The notes under the pieces were generated by a model. That model was not told the DNA's origin and did not search any database. It saw only the letters and a list, made by a program, of their open reading frames with translations. Shown in pieces: positions 51,925 through 60,469 of a stretch of DNA of 64,000 nt. The stretch's first letter is position 1; every line of letters starts with the position of its first letter. The stretch comes from Glycocaulis profundi (lineage in GTDB: Bacteria; Pseudomonadota; Alphaproteobacteria; Caulobacterales; Maricaulaceae): assembly GCA_007050995.1 (NCBI GenBank), contig VJOU01000003.1, positions 1 to 64,000 on the forward strand, read 5' to 3'. A program made the position numbers and the translations under genes.

Positions 51925-51955
51925 GTCCCGACCCCTCTAACGGGCCGGGGGAGCC

Positions 51956-54847
51956 TCATCCGTCGCGGGGCATGCGCGGTTTTCCCACATGACGCAGGAA
52001 ATGGGCGCGCACGGCCTTGGCGTGAGCGTCCAGTCTGCCTGTCAGAGCAGGCATGTCGGGCACGTCCAGCGCCGTGCAGAGCCGGGCTGCGAAAGGCTGG
52101 CTGGCATGGTCGGGATCGAAGCCCGAGCCGTGGGCGAGGCGCACGAGTTGGGTGATGGCGGCGTAATCGCGCGCCGCCTCGGCCAGCCGCGCGGCGGCCC
52201 GGGCCGGCAGGAAGCGCGTGTCCGCCAGCGCCTCGAGCGCCTCCACCGTGGAGGGCGACAGACGCCGCTTCACGCACAGCTGGCCGGTCTGGGCGATGAA
52301 CTCGATGTCGATCTGCCCGCCGGGCCGCTGTTTGAGGTCCCACTTGCCCCTGGAGGGCTTGTCGCGCTGCAGCCGGGCGCGCATGGCCGCCACGTCGCGC
52401 TTGATGGCGTCGTCCGGCAAGTCCAGGCCCACCGCGCTGTCCAGCGCCCGCTCCATGTCATCGGCCATGCGGTCGTCGGCCACCACCCGCGCGCGGGTCA
52501 GCGCCATGCGCTCCCACGTCCAGGCTTCCGAGGCGTAATAGGCGGAGAAGCGCGACAGGCGCACCGCGATCGGCCCCGCCGAGCCCGAGGGCCGCAGCGC
52601 CATGTCCACCGGATAGAGCTCGCCCTCCTCGGTAGGGGCGGACAGGGCGGAGACCAGACGCTGGGTGAAGCGGCCAAACCAGGTCTCCGCGCCCAGCGGC
52701 TTGTCCCCGTCCGATTGCTCGGCCTCGGGGTCGTAGACCACCATCATGTCCAGATCGGAGTCCGCGGACAGCTCCCGCCCGCCCATCTTGCCCAGCCCCA
52801 GCACCGCCCAGCGGCCCGGCGGCGGACCATGGCGGCGCGAGACCTCCATGCAGGCGGCCTCGGCCATGGCGCGCACGGCGACATCGGCCAGCGCCGAATA
52901 GGCCCGGCCCGCCTCCCCCGCCGTCGCCCGGCCCAGCAGCATCTGAGCGCCGATCCGCAGCCTTTCCTCGCGGGCGACTCGGCGGGCGGCGTTCAGGGTC
53001 GCTTCAAACCCCGCCTGCCCCGCGGGCGGACGCATCCGCGCGGCGAGGTCGGCGGCGGTCTCCTCGGGGTCCTCCTCGCGCAGAGGGCGGACGAAACCGG
53101 GATCGAGCATCACGTCCATCAGGGCGGGGCGCTTGGCCAGAATGTCGGCCAGCCGCGGCGCGAGGCCGAGTATGCGGATCAGTTCGTCGGCAAGCTCGGG
53201 ATGGTTGATCAGCAGGGAGAGCGGCTGCACGCCCGAGGGCAGGCCCTCGAAGAAGGTGGCGAAGCGGTTGAAGGCCGCGTCCGGGTCGCCGGTGGCCGAG
53301 ATCGCCTCCACCAGCCGGGGAGCGAGCTGGGAGAACAGTCGCCGGGCCCTCTCGGTGCGCGCCGCCCGCGCCCGGCCCGCCGCCCATCCCGCCAGGGTCT
53401 CCCACACCCGCGCAGGATCGGAAAAGCCCAGCGAGGCGAGGGTTTGAAAGGTGTCCGGCGTCGGCTCCACGCCAGTGAGGACGAGGCTGCCCAGCCCGGT
53501 GGCGAGGCTCTCGCCGTCGCTGAACTGGGCGGAGAACGCCGCGTGGACCGATTTCAGGACCGAGACCACCTCAGCGTCGAAAGCGGCCAGATCGGACTGC
53601 CCCATCATGGCCGCCACCGCCGCGCGCCGGACGTCGTCCCTGGGCAGGGACTGGGTCTGCTCGTCATCGAGCATCTGCACCCGGTGCTCGGCGCGCCGCA
53701 GGAAGCGGTAGGCCTCGGTCAGCGCGGCGGCTTCTTCAGGCGGCGCCAGACCTTCATCGCCCAGCACTTTGAGAGCGTCGAACGTCCTCGCCACGCGCAC
53801 CTCGCGCTTGCGCCCGCCGAAGACCAGCTGGAGGACCTGGGCGTAGAACTCGATCTCGCGGATGCCGCCCCGGCCCAGCTTCAGGTCATGGCCCGCCGAG
53901 CTGATCTGCGCGCGGTCGCCCACGGTCTGGATCTGCCGCGCCAGCGCGCGGATGTCCTCAACCGCCGCATAATCCAGCGAGCGCCGCCAGATGAAGGGTT
54001 CGAGATCGGCGAGGAAGCCCTCCGCCGCCGCCCGGTCGCCCGCGCACCAGCGCGCCTTGGCATAGGCCGCCCGCTCCCAGTTCTGCCCCACCGCCTCGAA
54101 ATAGCCCCGCGCCATGGATGCTGAGACCGCGGGCGGGGTGGAGGAGGGGTCGGGCCGCAGGCGCAGGTCCACGCGGAAGACGTATCCGTCCGCGGTCGCC
54201 TCCTGCAGCAGGTGGGCGAGCTTCTGGGCCAGCCGGGCGAAGGCCTTGCGCGGTTCCTTGCCGTCCGGCGGCTGGGCGATGCCGGGTTCGAACATCACGA
54301 CCAGATCGATGTCGGAGGAATAGTTCAGCGTGCCCGCGCCCAGCTTGCCCAGCGCCAGCGCGAAATAGCCTGGAACGGGGTTTTCCGGATCAGAGACGGC
54401 GAAACCCGACAGCCGAGCGGCGGCGGCGAGCGCGCCCTGCACCGCGGCGTCCGCGAAGCGGGAGATGGCCGCGGTCATGTCCCGCAGCGTCCAAGCGCCG
54501 GACAGGTCGGCCAGTGCGGCGGTCAGGTGAAGGTCGGCCTTCGCCTGGCGCAGGGCGGCCATCACCGCCTCGGCGTCGTCCAGCCCGCCCGCCTCGAGCG
54601 CCGCGGCGCAGGCTTCGTCCGTCAGGGTCTCGGGGGAGTCGGACGCCAGCCGCGCCAGTGTCTGCGGCCGCCGGGCCGCGAGCCTGCCCAGATAAGGCGA
54701 GGCGGCCAGCACGGCGTCGAGGAAATCCCTGCGTTCCGCCCACGCGTCCAGCGCTTCAGGATCGATGCGCTCGCGCGCCCGCTCGGCGCGGTCGGGGTCG
54801 CACACGGGCAGGCTGGTGGCGATGCGGGCGGGGATGGCGTCAGACAT
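51956..54847 (-). CDS. glnE: Glutamine synthetase adenylyltransferase/deadenylase
   Basis: This 963-residue two-headed enzyme controls glutamine synthetase by adding and removing AMP. Both nucleotidyltransferase domains keep their acidic motif: NYSSDIDLVVMFEPG in the N-terminal deadenylase half and GRELSADSDLDMMVVYD in the C-terminal adenylylase half, each followed by PII-responsive helical bundles. The length is normal. I used the ATG at 54847; an in-frame TTG at 54856 is unlikely. It lies 34 bases downstream of the deiminase-like gene. Confidence 0.96.
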   Translation of the reverse strand: MSDAIPARIATSLPVCDPDRAERARERIDPEALDAWAERRDFLDAVLAASPYLGRLAARRPQTLARLASDSPETLTDEACAAALEAGGLDDAEAVMAALRQAKADLHLTAALADLSGAWTLRDMTAAISRFADAAVQGALAAAARLSGFAVSDPENPVPGYFALALGKLGAGTLNYSSDIDLVVMFEPGIAQPPDGKEPRKAFARLAQKLAHLLQEATADGYVFRVDLRLRPDPSSTPPAVSASMARGYFEAVGQNWERAAYAKARWCAGDRAAAEGFLADLEPFIWRRSLDYAAVEDIRALARQIQTVGDRAQISSAGHDLKLGRGGIREIEFYAQVLQLVFGGRKREVRVARTFDALKVLGDEGLAPPEEAAALTEAYRFLRRAEHRVQMLDDEQTQSLPRDDVRRAAVAAMMGQSDLAAFDAEVVSVLKSVHAAFSAQFSDGESLATGLGSLVLTGVEPTPDTFQTLASLGFSDPARVWETLAGWAAGRARAARTERARRLFSQLAPRLVEAISATGDPDAAFNRFATFFEGLPSGVQPLSLLINHPELADELIRILGLAPRLADILAKRPALMDVMLDPGFVRPLREEDPEETAADLAARMRPPAGQAGFEATLNAARRVAREERLRIGAQMLLGRATAGEAGRAYSALADVAVRAMAEAACMEVSRRHGPPPGRWAVLGLGKMGGRELSADSDLDMMVVYDPEAEQSDGDKPLGAETWFGRFTQRLVSALSAPTEEGELYPVDMALRPSGSAGPIAVRLSRFSAYYASEAWTWERMALTRARVVADDRMADDMERALDSAVGLDLPDDAIKRDVAAMRARLQRDKPSRGKWDLKQRPGGQIDIEFIAQTGQLCVKRRLSPSTVEALEALADTRFLPARAAARLAEAARDYAAITQLVRLAHGSGFDPDHASQPFAARLCTALDVPDMPALTGRLDAHAKAVRAHFLRHVGKPRMPRDG

Positions 54848-54881
54848 GAACGCCAAATTGGCCCGCGCCGGGCCACCAAGT

Positions 54882-56285
54882 CTAGCCGCGCCGCAGAGGC
54901 ATGGTCAGGCAGTGCGGCCCGCCGTGATTGGCCCACAGATCGCGCGCCTCGAAGGTGGCCACCGACACCCCGTCCCGTTCCAGCGCCGCCCTGGTCAGAG
55001 GCGAGCCGTCATAGGCGATGACCGCGCCGGGCGCGGTCGCGACCACGTTGGACGCCTGGCGGCGCAACTCGCCCAGCGTGTCGCGCATGAAGGCGGCGAA
55101 GCCCTCCGCGCTGTCGTCGGGCTCCTGCCCGGCCACATAGGTCACCTGGTAGCCGCGCTCCTTCACGTAATCGACGAGCTTCATCTCGCCGATATCCTCC
55201 TTGCGTCCCGTCCCGGCCCGCCAGACGGACACCTTGCCGAAGTCCTTGAGGAATTTCAGCGCCTTCTCGGCTTCACTTGAGTCCACGGCGAGGTCGGCGC
55301 GCGCACCCTCGATATAGCGGGTCAGCGGATCTTCTCCCGCGTGCTCCATCTCCAGCAGCCACGGGACGGTGAGCACATGCTCGCGGTCCACATGGGTGAA
55401 GAAGGTGTCCAGATGCAGGAAGAGCACCCGCAGCGCGGAGAGCTGGCCGCCGCCCATATTGCTGTCGGAGCGGGCGAGGAAGTCCGCCTCGTTCACGTGG
55501 ACGGCCACCACGTCCAGATCGAGCCGTCTGGCCAGCATAGCCGGGGCGCGCGGATCGGAACGCTGGCCCACCCCCAGGAACAGGGTGTTCTCATCGACCA
55601 TCTGGGCGTCCCCGCCTTCCAGGATGACGCCCTCGGCCACCGCGTCGAAAGCCACGGGGATGTCGGCCATCTGCGGGGCGTGCTCCATCACGAAGCGCAG
55701 GGTCATGTTTTCGCGCAGCCGCCGCTCTGAAAGCGCGTTGCAGACCACCAACCCGCTTGGCGTCATGAAGCTGGCGTCCCGCGTCCACATGGTCGAGGTG
55801 GTGTCGTTGAACAGGTGGCGGTAGCTGCCGTCCTCGCGCCGCTGGAACTGGCGGGCGGGATCGCGGCCCAGCAGGGTCGCGGCGGTCACCCGGTCCGGCT
55901 CGGTGGACAGGGCCGGATGGGCGGCGGACAGCCAGGCCCGCCAGCTTCCGCGGCTCCTGGCCTCCTCGATGGCGCCATCCAGCGCCTCGACCAGCTCGAC
56001 CGTCTCCGCGCCCGCCTCGTTCAGCAGCGCGATCAGGGCGCGGTGCTGACGGGCGGAGGCGACCCGGTCGATGTTCAGATTGGGGATGAGCGCGCCGGAA
56101 AGCCGGTCGACCGGGTATTCGTCCTCGGTCAGGGTGTGGACCAGAACCTGACGCAGCGCGCCTATGTCGTCGGTGACGAAGGGGGCGCCTTCGGTCTGGC
56201 GCGCCCGGCCCGCTCCCGACAGGGCCATGGCGGCCGCCGCCCCTGCTCCGAACTGCATCGCGCCGCGCCGGTCCACCATGATCAT
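54882..56285 (-). CDS. TAT-type arginine deiminase-like protein
   Basis: The 467-residue protein is of the guanidine-group-modifying superfamily with arginine-deiminase features: MWTRDASFM, GVILEGGDAQM, TFFTHVDREHVL and the C-terminal nucleophile Cys in NHGGPHCLTMPL. Residues 6-30 (DRRGAMQFGAGAAAAMALSG) look like a twin-arginine signal followed by a hydrophobic stretch, unusual because bacterial ADI is normally cytoplasmic. GGGGAGAGG precedes the ATG. It lies between a sensor kinase and glnE in the same direction. Arginine or a related guanidine is the probable substrate. Confidence 0.85.
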   Translation of the reverse strand: MIMVDRRGAMQFGAGAAAAMALSGAGRARQTEGAPFVTDDIGALRQVLVHTLTEDEYPVDRLSGALIPNLNIDRVASARQHRALIALLNEAGAETVELVEALDGAIEEARSRGSWRAWLSAAHPALSTEPDRVTAATLLGRDPARQFQRREDGSYRHLFNDTTSTMWTRDASFMTPSGLVVCNALSERRLRENMTLRFVMEHAPQMADIPVAFDAVAEGVILEGGDAQMVDENTLFLGVGQRSDPRAPAMLARRLDLDVVAVHVNEADFLARSDSNMGGGQLSALRVLFLHLDTFFTHVDREHVLTVPWLLEMEHAGEDPLTRYIEGARADLAVDSSEAEKALKFLKDFGKVSVWRAGTGRKEDIGEMKLVDYVKERGYQVTYVAGQEPDDSAEGFAAFMRDTLGELRRQASNVVATAPGAVIAYDGSPLTRAALERDGVSVATFEARDLWANHGGPHCLTMPLRRG

Positions 56286-56365
56286 GTCCCTCTCCCCTGC
56301 CTCGACTTCAGAGGAGAGAGGCTAACAGCCTGTTCGCGACGCGCGATCCCTTTTTCGTGAAGCGA

Positions 56366-57787
56366 TTATTTCGGCCTGGGCAGGGTGATGGCGATGCGCA
56401 GGCCGGCCCCGCCGCCGGAGACCGAGCCCGGTCCCTCGTCCAGCGTCAGGCGCGCGCCATGAACCTCCGCGATGGCCTGGACCAGAGACAGGCCCAGCCC
56501 CACGCCCGGCAGGGACCGGCTCTCCTCCAGCCGCACGAAACGTTCCAGCACCCGCGCGCGGTCCTCGGGGGGAATGCCCGGCCCGGTGTCGGTGACGGAA
56601 ACTTCCGTCGCCCCGTCCCTCGTCTTTCTCAGGCGCAGCACCACGGCGCCGCCTTCGGGCGTGTATTTCACGGCGTTGTCGAGCAGGTTGGCCACCGCCT
56701 GAGCCAGCAGCTCGCGGTCGCCAGTGACCTTGAGGCCCGGCTGGATCTCGCTGCCGAACTCCAGCCCCGCCTCCTCGCAGACCGGCTCGTACATCTCCGC
56801 TACATCCGCCAGAATCTCCGCCGGATCGAGCGTCTCGAACGCGCGGCGGCGCTCGCCCGCCTGCAGACGGGTCAGGGACAGCACCGCGTTGAAGGTCTTC
56901 AGCAGTTCTTCGGAGTCGCTGATGGCCTGAGCCAGCGCGGCCTCGCGGGCTTCGATGCCGCCCTCCTCGACCAGCGCTGCCTCCAGCCGCCCCCGCATCC
57001 GGGTCAGCGGCAGGCGCAGGTCGTGGGCGATGGAATCCCCCGCCGAGCGCATCCGCTGCATCAGGTGCTCCACCCGGTCGAGCATGGCGTTGAAATTGCC
57101 TGACAGCTCGTCGAGATCGTCTTCGGAATGGTTGCGCGGGGCGCGGGCGTCCAGCCGTCCGGCCATCACCTTGCGGGCCGCGGCGTTGATGTCGGCCAGC
57201 CTGCGCGCGAAGCGGCGGCTGACCACGGCGCCGCTGACCACGCCCAGCGCCAGCGCCAGCCCGGACGCCAGGATCACCGCGTTGATCATCCCCGCCACGA
57301 ACCGCGCCTCGTCTTCCACGTCGAGACCCACGAACAGGGTGTGGCCGCCGGGCAGCTGGACCATCCGGCCCCTTACCGCCCGGCTTTCTGGCCCCGGCGC
57401 GCCCTCGGCGATGGCTTCGCGGAAATACGAGAAGCGCACCCGCCCCTGCTCGTCGTGCGCGACGGCGGGCAGATGGGTGAGCGTGCGGGTGATGAACCGC
57501 CCTTCGGGATCGGACAGCATGTAGTGGAACTGCGCCCCGCCCCCCGCCGAGCGCTGGATGACGTAGCGGTTCGCGCCCTGCGTGCCTTCGCGAGCATAGA
57601 TCGCCTCGATGACGGCGACCTCCTGATCGATGGCGGTGTCCGCCCGGCGCATGGCCGGAACCACCGCCGACGCCCAGACCAGCGCCAGGATCACGAAGCT
57701 GGACAGCGCGAACAGGCCCGCGCTGAGCAGGGTCAGCCGGAAGGCGGTCGTGCGCGCGAAGGCGGGAAGCCGGCGGCGGGGTGTCAT
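56366..57787 (-). CDS. Sensor histidine kinase
   Basis: This 473-residue kinase has two membrane helices (about 18-42 and 163-188) around a periplasmic sensor of about 120 residues, then HAMP (RRFARRLADINAAARKV), a HisKA box with H255 in DSIAHDLRLPL, and an ATPase domain (NLLDNAVKYTPEGG, DTGPGIPPED, GVGLGLSLVQAI). The start is the second of two adjacent ATG codons. It is partner to the OmpR-type regulator 28 bases upstream, between degP and glnE, so an envelope-stress signal is plausible. Confidence 0.92.
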   Translation of the reverse strand: MTPRRRLPAFARTTAFRLTLLSAGLFALSSFVILALVWASAVVPAMRRADTAIDQEVAVIEAIYAREGTQGANRYVIQRSAGGGAQFHYMLSDPEGRFITRTLTHLPAVAHDEQGRVRFSYFREAIAEGAPGPESRAVRGRMVQLPGGHTLFVGLDVEDEARFVAGMINAVILASGLALALGVVSGAVVSRRFARRLADINAAARKVMAGRLDARAPRNHSEDDLDELSGNFNAMLDRVEHLMQRMRSAGDSIAHDLRLPLTRMRGRLEAALVEEGGIEAREAALAQAISDSEELLKTFNAVLSLTRLQAGERRRAFETLDPAEILADVAEMYEPVCEEAGLEFGSEIQPGLKVTGDRELLAQAVANLLDNAVKYTPEGGAVVLRLRKTRDGATEVSVTDTGPGIPPEDRARVLERFVRLEESRSLPGVGLGLSLVQAIAEVHGARLTLDEGPGSVSGGGAGLRIAITLPRPK

Positions 57788-57815
57788 CATCGCTTCTCCC
57801 GCCCCGGCTCGCGGA

Positions 57816-58487
57816 TCAGGCCTGCAGCCGGTAGCCCGCGCCGCGCACGGTGTGCAGCATGGACAGGCCGAACGGCTTGTCGATCTTGGCCCTCAGGCGG
57901 GAGATGTGCACGTCGATCACGTTGGTCTGGGGGTCGAAGTGATAGTCCCAGACCTTCTCGAGCAGCATGGTGCGGGTCACGACCTGGCCCGAGTGGCGCA
58001 TGAGGAATTCCAGCAGGCGGAACTCGCGCGGCTGGAGCACGATCTCCTCACCGTCGCGCTTCACCGTGCGGGCCAGAAGGTCCATTTCCAGATCGCCCAC
58101 CGACAGCTTGGTCTGCACCGCGCCGGGATCGCGGCGGCGGGCGAGGACCTCGACCCGGGCCAGCAGCTCGGCGAAGGCGTAGGGCTTGACCAGATAGTCG
58201 TCGGCGCCGGACTTCAGCCCGTCCACCCGGTCGTCCACCTCGCCCAGCGCGGAGAGGATGAGGATGGGAGTCTTGTCGCCGTCCGAGCGCAGGGTCTCGA
58301 TCACCGACAGGCCGTCCCTGCGGGGCATCATCCGGTCCACGACGAGCACGTCGTAGGAGCCGTCCCGGCCCATCTCCAGCCCCTCCTCGCCGTCATGGGC
58401 GAGGTCGCAGACATGCCCGGCCTCCTTCAGGCCGCGGGCCATGAACGTGGCCACCGTCTTGTCGTCTTCCATGATGAGCACGCGCAT
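57816..58487 (-). CDS. OmpR-family response regulator
   Basis: The 223-residue regulator has a receiver domain with the acidic pair E7-D8/D9, phosphoacceptor D51 in LVVDRMMP and the conserved Lys in LVKPYAF, joined to a winged-helix DNA-binding domain (VWDYHFDPQTNVIDVHISRL). GGGAGG precedes the ATG. It is coupled by position to the kinase that follows it, and lies 32 bases after degP. Its targets are not visible here. Confidence 0.94.
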   Translation of the reverse strand: MRVLIMEDDKTVATFMARGLKEAGHVCDLAHDGEEGLEMGRDGSYDVLVVDRMMPRRDGLSVIETLRSDGDKTPILILSALGEVDDRVDGLKSGADDYLVKPYAFAELLARVEVLARRRDPGAVQTKLSVGDLEMDLLARTVKRDGEEIVLQPREFRLLEFLMRHSGQVVTRTMLLEKVWDYHFDPQTNVIDVHISRLRAKIDKPFGLSMLHTVRGAGYRLQA

Positions 58488-58519
58488 GGACCTGCCTCCC
58501 GTCCAGTGTCTGAAACGAC

Positions 58520-59995
58520 CTAGTCCTCGTTGTCGAAACCCAGCGCCACGTAGCGCACGCCGCCCTGCTGGCGCGCGACCAGCACGAGAAGGGCGTTGCG
58601 CCCCCGCTCGCGCGCGGCGCTCGCCGCGGCGTTGAAATCAGCCACGCTGGTCACGTCGCCGCCGCCGGCCTCCACGATCATGTCGCCGGTGCGGATGCCC
58701 TGACGGGCGGCCTCGGAATTGGACGACACCGAATTGACCACCAGCCCCCGGTCGCCGGTCACCCCATAGCGCTCGCGGGTGTCCTCGTCGGCGGGCGACA
58801 GGATCATCCCGAACAGGCGCTCATCGGCCTGGCCGGACGGCGCGTCCGGCGTGTCCGCGGCGGGACGTTCGATGAGCTGGACGGTCACGTCCTCCTCATC
58901 CCCGTCACGCAGGATGGTCAGGGTGATTTCGCTTTCAGGCGGCATCTCGCCGATGCGCTGGAACAGGCCGCGCTGATCCTCGACCCGCCGGCCGTCGATG
59001 CGGATCACCACGTCTCCGGTCTGCAGGCCCGCTTCAGCGGCGGGGGTGCCCGCGATGACCTCGGCGACCAGCACTCCGCGCTGGCTGCGGTTCAGTCCCA
59101 GGCTTTCGGCGAGCTCGGCGGTCAGCGACTGGGGCGCGATGCCCAGATAGCCGCGGCGAACCTCGCCCCCGTCCATCAGCTGGTCGATCACCCGGGCGGC
59201 GAGATCGGAGGGGATGGCGAAGCCGATGCCCACATTCCCGCCCGTGGGCGAGAAGATGGCCGAGTTCACGCCCACCACGTTGCCGTTCAGGTCGAAGGTC
59301 GGACCGCCTGAATTGCCCCGGTTGATGGGGGCGTCGATCTGCAGGAAGTCGGTGTAGAGCTGAATCTCGCCCAGCGGCCGGCCGATGGCCGACACGATGC
59401 CTGCGGTGGCGGTGCCGCCCAGGCCGAACGGGTTGCCCACGGCCACCACCCAGTCGCCCACCCGGATGCCCGGCTCGCGGTCCAGGGTGACGTAGGCGAA
59501 ATCGCGGCCCTCCCCGTCCACGCGCAGAAGGGCGATGTCGGTCTCGGCGTCCGTGCCCACCACCTCGGCGGAGAACTCGTCGCCGCCCGGCAGCGAGACG
59601 GTGATCTCTTCAGAGCCCTCGATGACGTGGTTGTTGGTCACCAGAAGCCCGTCTTCGGAGATGAAGAAGCCCGATCCCTGAGAGCGTCGTTCAGGACGCT
59701 GGCCCTGTCCGGGCACGCCGCCGAAGCGTTCGAAGAACTCGCGGAACTGCGGCGGGATGTCGTCCATGTCGGGAACGCCCCGCGGATCGCTGGCGCCGCG
59801 GGCCTCGATGGACACCACCGCGGGGCTGACCTGCTCGATCAGGTCGGCGAAGGACATGGGCGCGCCGCCCGGCGCGGAATAGCGGGGGATTTCCTGACCC
59901 GACGCGCCGTCCTGGGCGAAGGACGGCCCGGAGAAGAGAAGCGCGCCGGACATCGCGGCGACCGAAACGGTGCGGAGAAGGCGGATAGCGGACAT
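58520..59995 (-). CDS. degP: DegP/HtrA serine protease
   Basis: This 491-residue periplasmic protease/chaperone has a signal peptide (about 1-27), the trypsin-like triad (His in LVTNNHVIEG, Asp in DAETDIALL, S229 in NRGNSGGPT), and two PDZ domains (about 285-375 and 395-485). It degrades misfolded envelope proteins. It is read with the ccm genes upstream and the two-component pair downstream, an order seen in other alphaproteobacteria. A possible sigma-E-like promoter lies before it but is weak. Confidence 0.96.
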   Translation of the reverse strand: MSAIRLLRTVSVAAMSGALLFSGPSFAQDGASGQEIPRYSAPGGAPMSFADLIEQVSPAVVSIEARGASDPRGVPDMDDIPPQFREFFERFGGVPGQGQRPERRSQGSGFFISEDGLLVTNNHVIEGSEEITVSLPGGDEFSAEVVGTDAETDIALLRVDGEGRDFAYVTLDREPGIRVGDWVVAVGNPFGLGGTATAGIVSAIGRPLGEIQLYTDFLQIDAPINRGNSGGPTFDLNGNVVGVNSAIFSPTGGNVGIGFAIPSDLAARVIDQLMDGGEVRRGYLGIAPQSLTAELAESLGLNRSQRGVLVAEVIAGTPAAEAGLQTGDVVIRIDGRRVEDQRGLFQRIGEMPPESEITLTILRDGDEEDVTVQLIERPAADTPDAPSGQADERLFGMILSPADEDTRERYGVTGDRGLVVNSVSSNSEAARQGIRTGDMIVEAGGGDVTSVADFNAAASAARERGRNALLVLVARQQGGVRYVALGFDNED

Positions 59996-60106
59996 GCGGG
60001 AGAATCCCTTTTGAAGCTCGGATGAACGGACCTTGCCCGTCCGCTCACCGTGATGAACGAGCGGGCATCTCAGCTACATTACCAAGTGATGACAGTTCCG
60101 TAAGGT

Positions 60107-60469
60107 TCAAGCGCGGCGGCGCATCGCGCCCGCCAGCAGCATCCCGCCGAACAGCAGGAAGATCACCGGCGCCAGCCACAGCGCCAGCGTTCCGCCGCTG
60201 AAGGGCGGACGCAGCAGCACCTCGTGGCCGAAGCGGTCCACCAGCGCCTGACGGACCTCGTCGTCGGTCTCGCCCGTGGCCACCCGCTCGCGCACGAACA
60301 CGCGCATGTCGCGGGCCATCGGGGCGGCGGAATCCAGAATCGACTCCCCCGCGCAGACCATGCAGCGCACTTCGCGCATCAGCATCTGCGCGCGCGCTTC
60401 CTCGTCCGCGGGCAGGTCCGGCCCCTGGGCGGCGGCGAATGCGAGCACGAGGATCAGGCTTTTCAGCAT
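60107..60469 (-). CDS. ccmH: Cytochrome c biogenesis protein CcmH
   Basis: This 120-residue thioredoxin-type reductant of the Ccm system reduces the apocytochrome CxxCH thiols. The hallmark RCMVCAGESI holds the redox Cys pair (LRCxxC motif) after an N-terminal membrane or signal segment, and a C-terminal membrane helix (LALWLAPVIFLLFGGMLLAG) anchors it. The ATG shares a base with the ccmF stop (TGATG). Confidence 0.94.
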   Translation of the reverse strand: MLKSLILVLAFAAAQGPDLPADEEARAQMLMREVRCMVCAGESILDSAAPMARDMRVFVRERVATGETDDEVRQALVDRFGHEVLLRPPFSGGTLALWLAPVIFLLFGGMLLAGAMRRRA

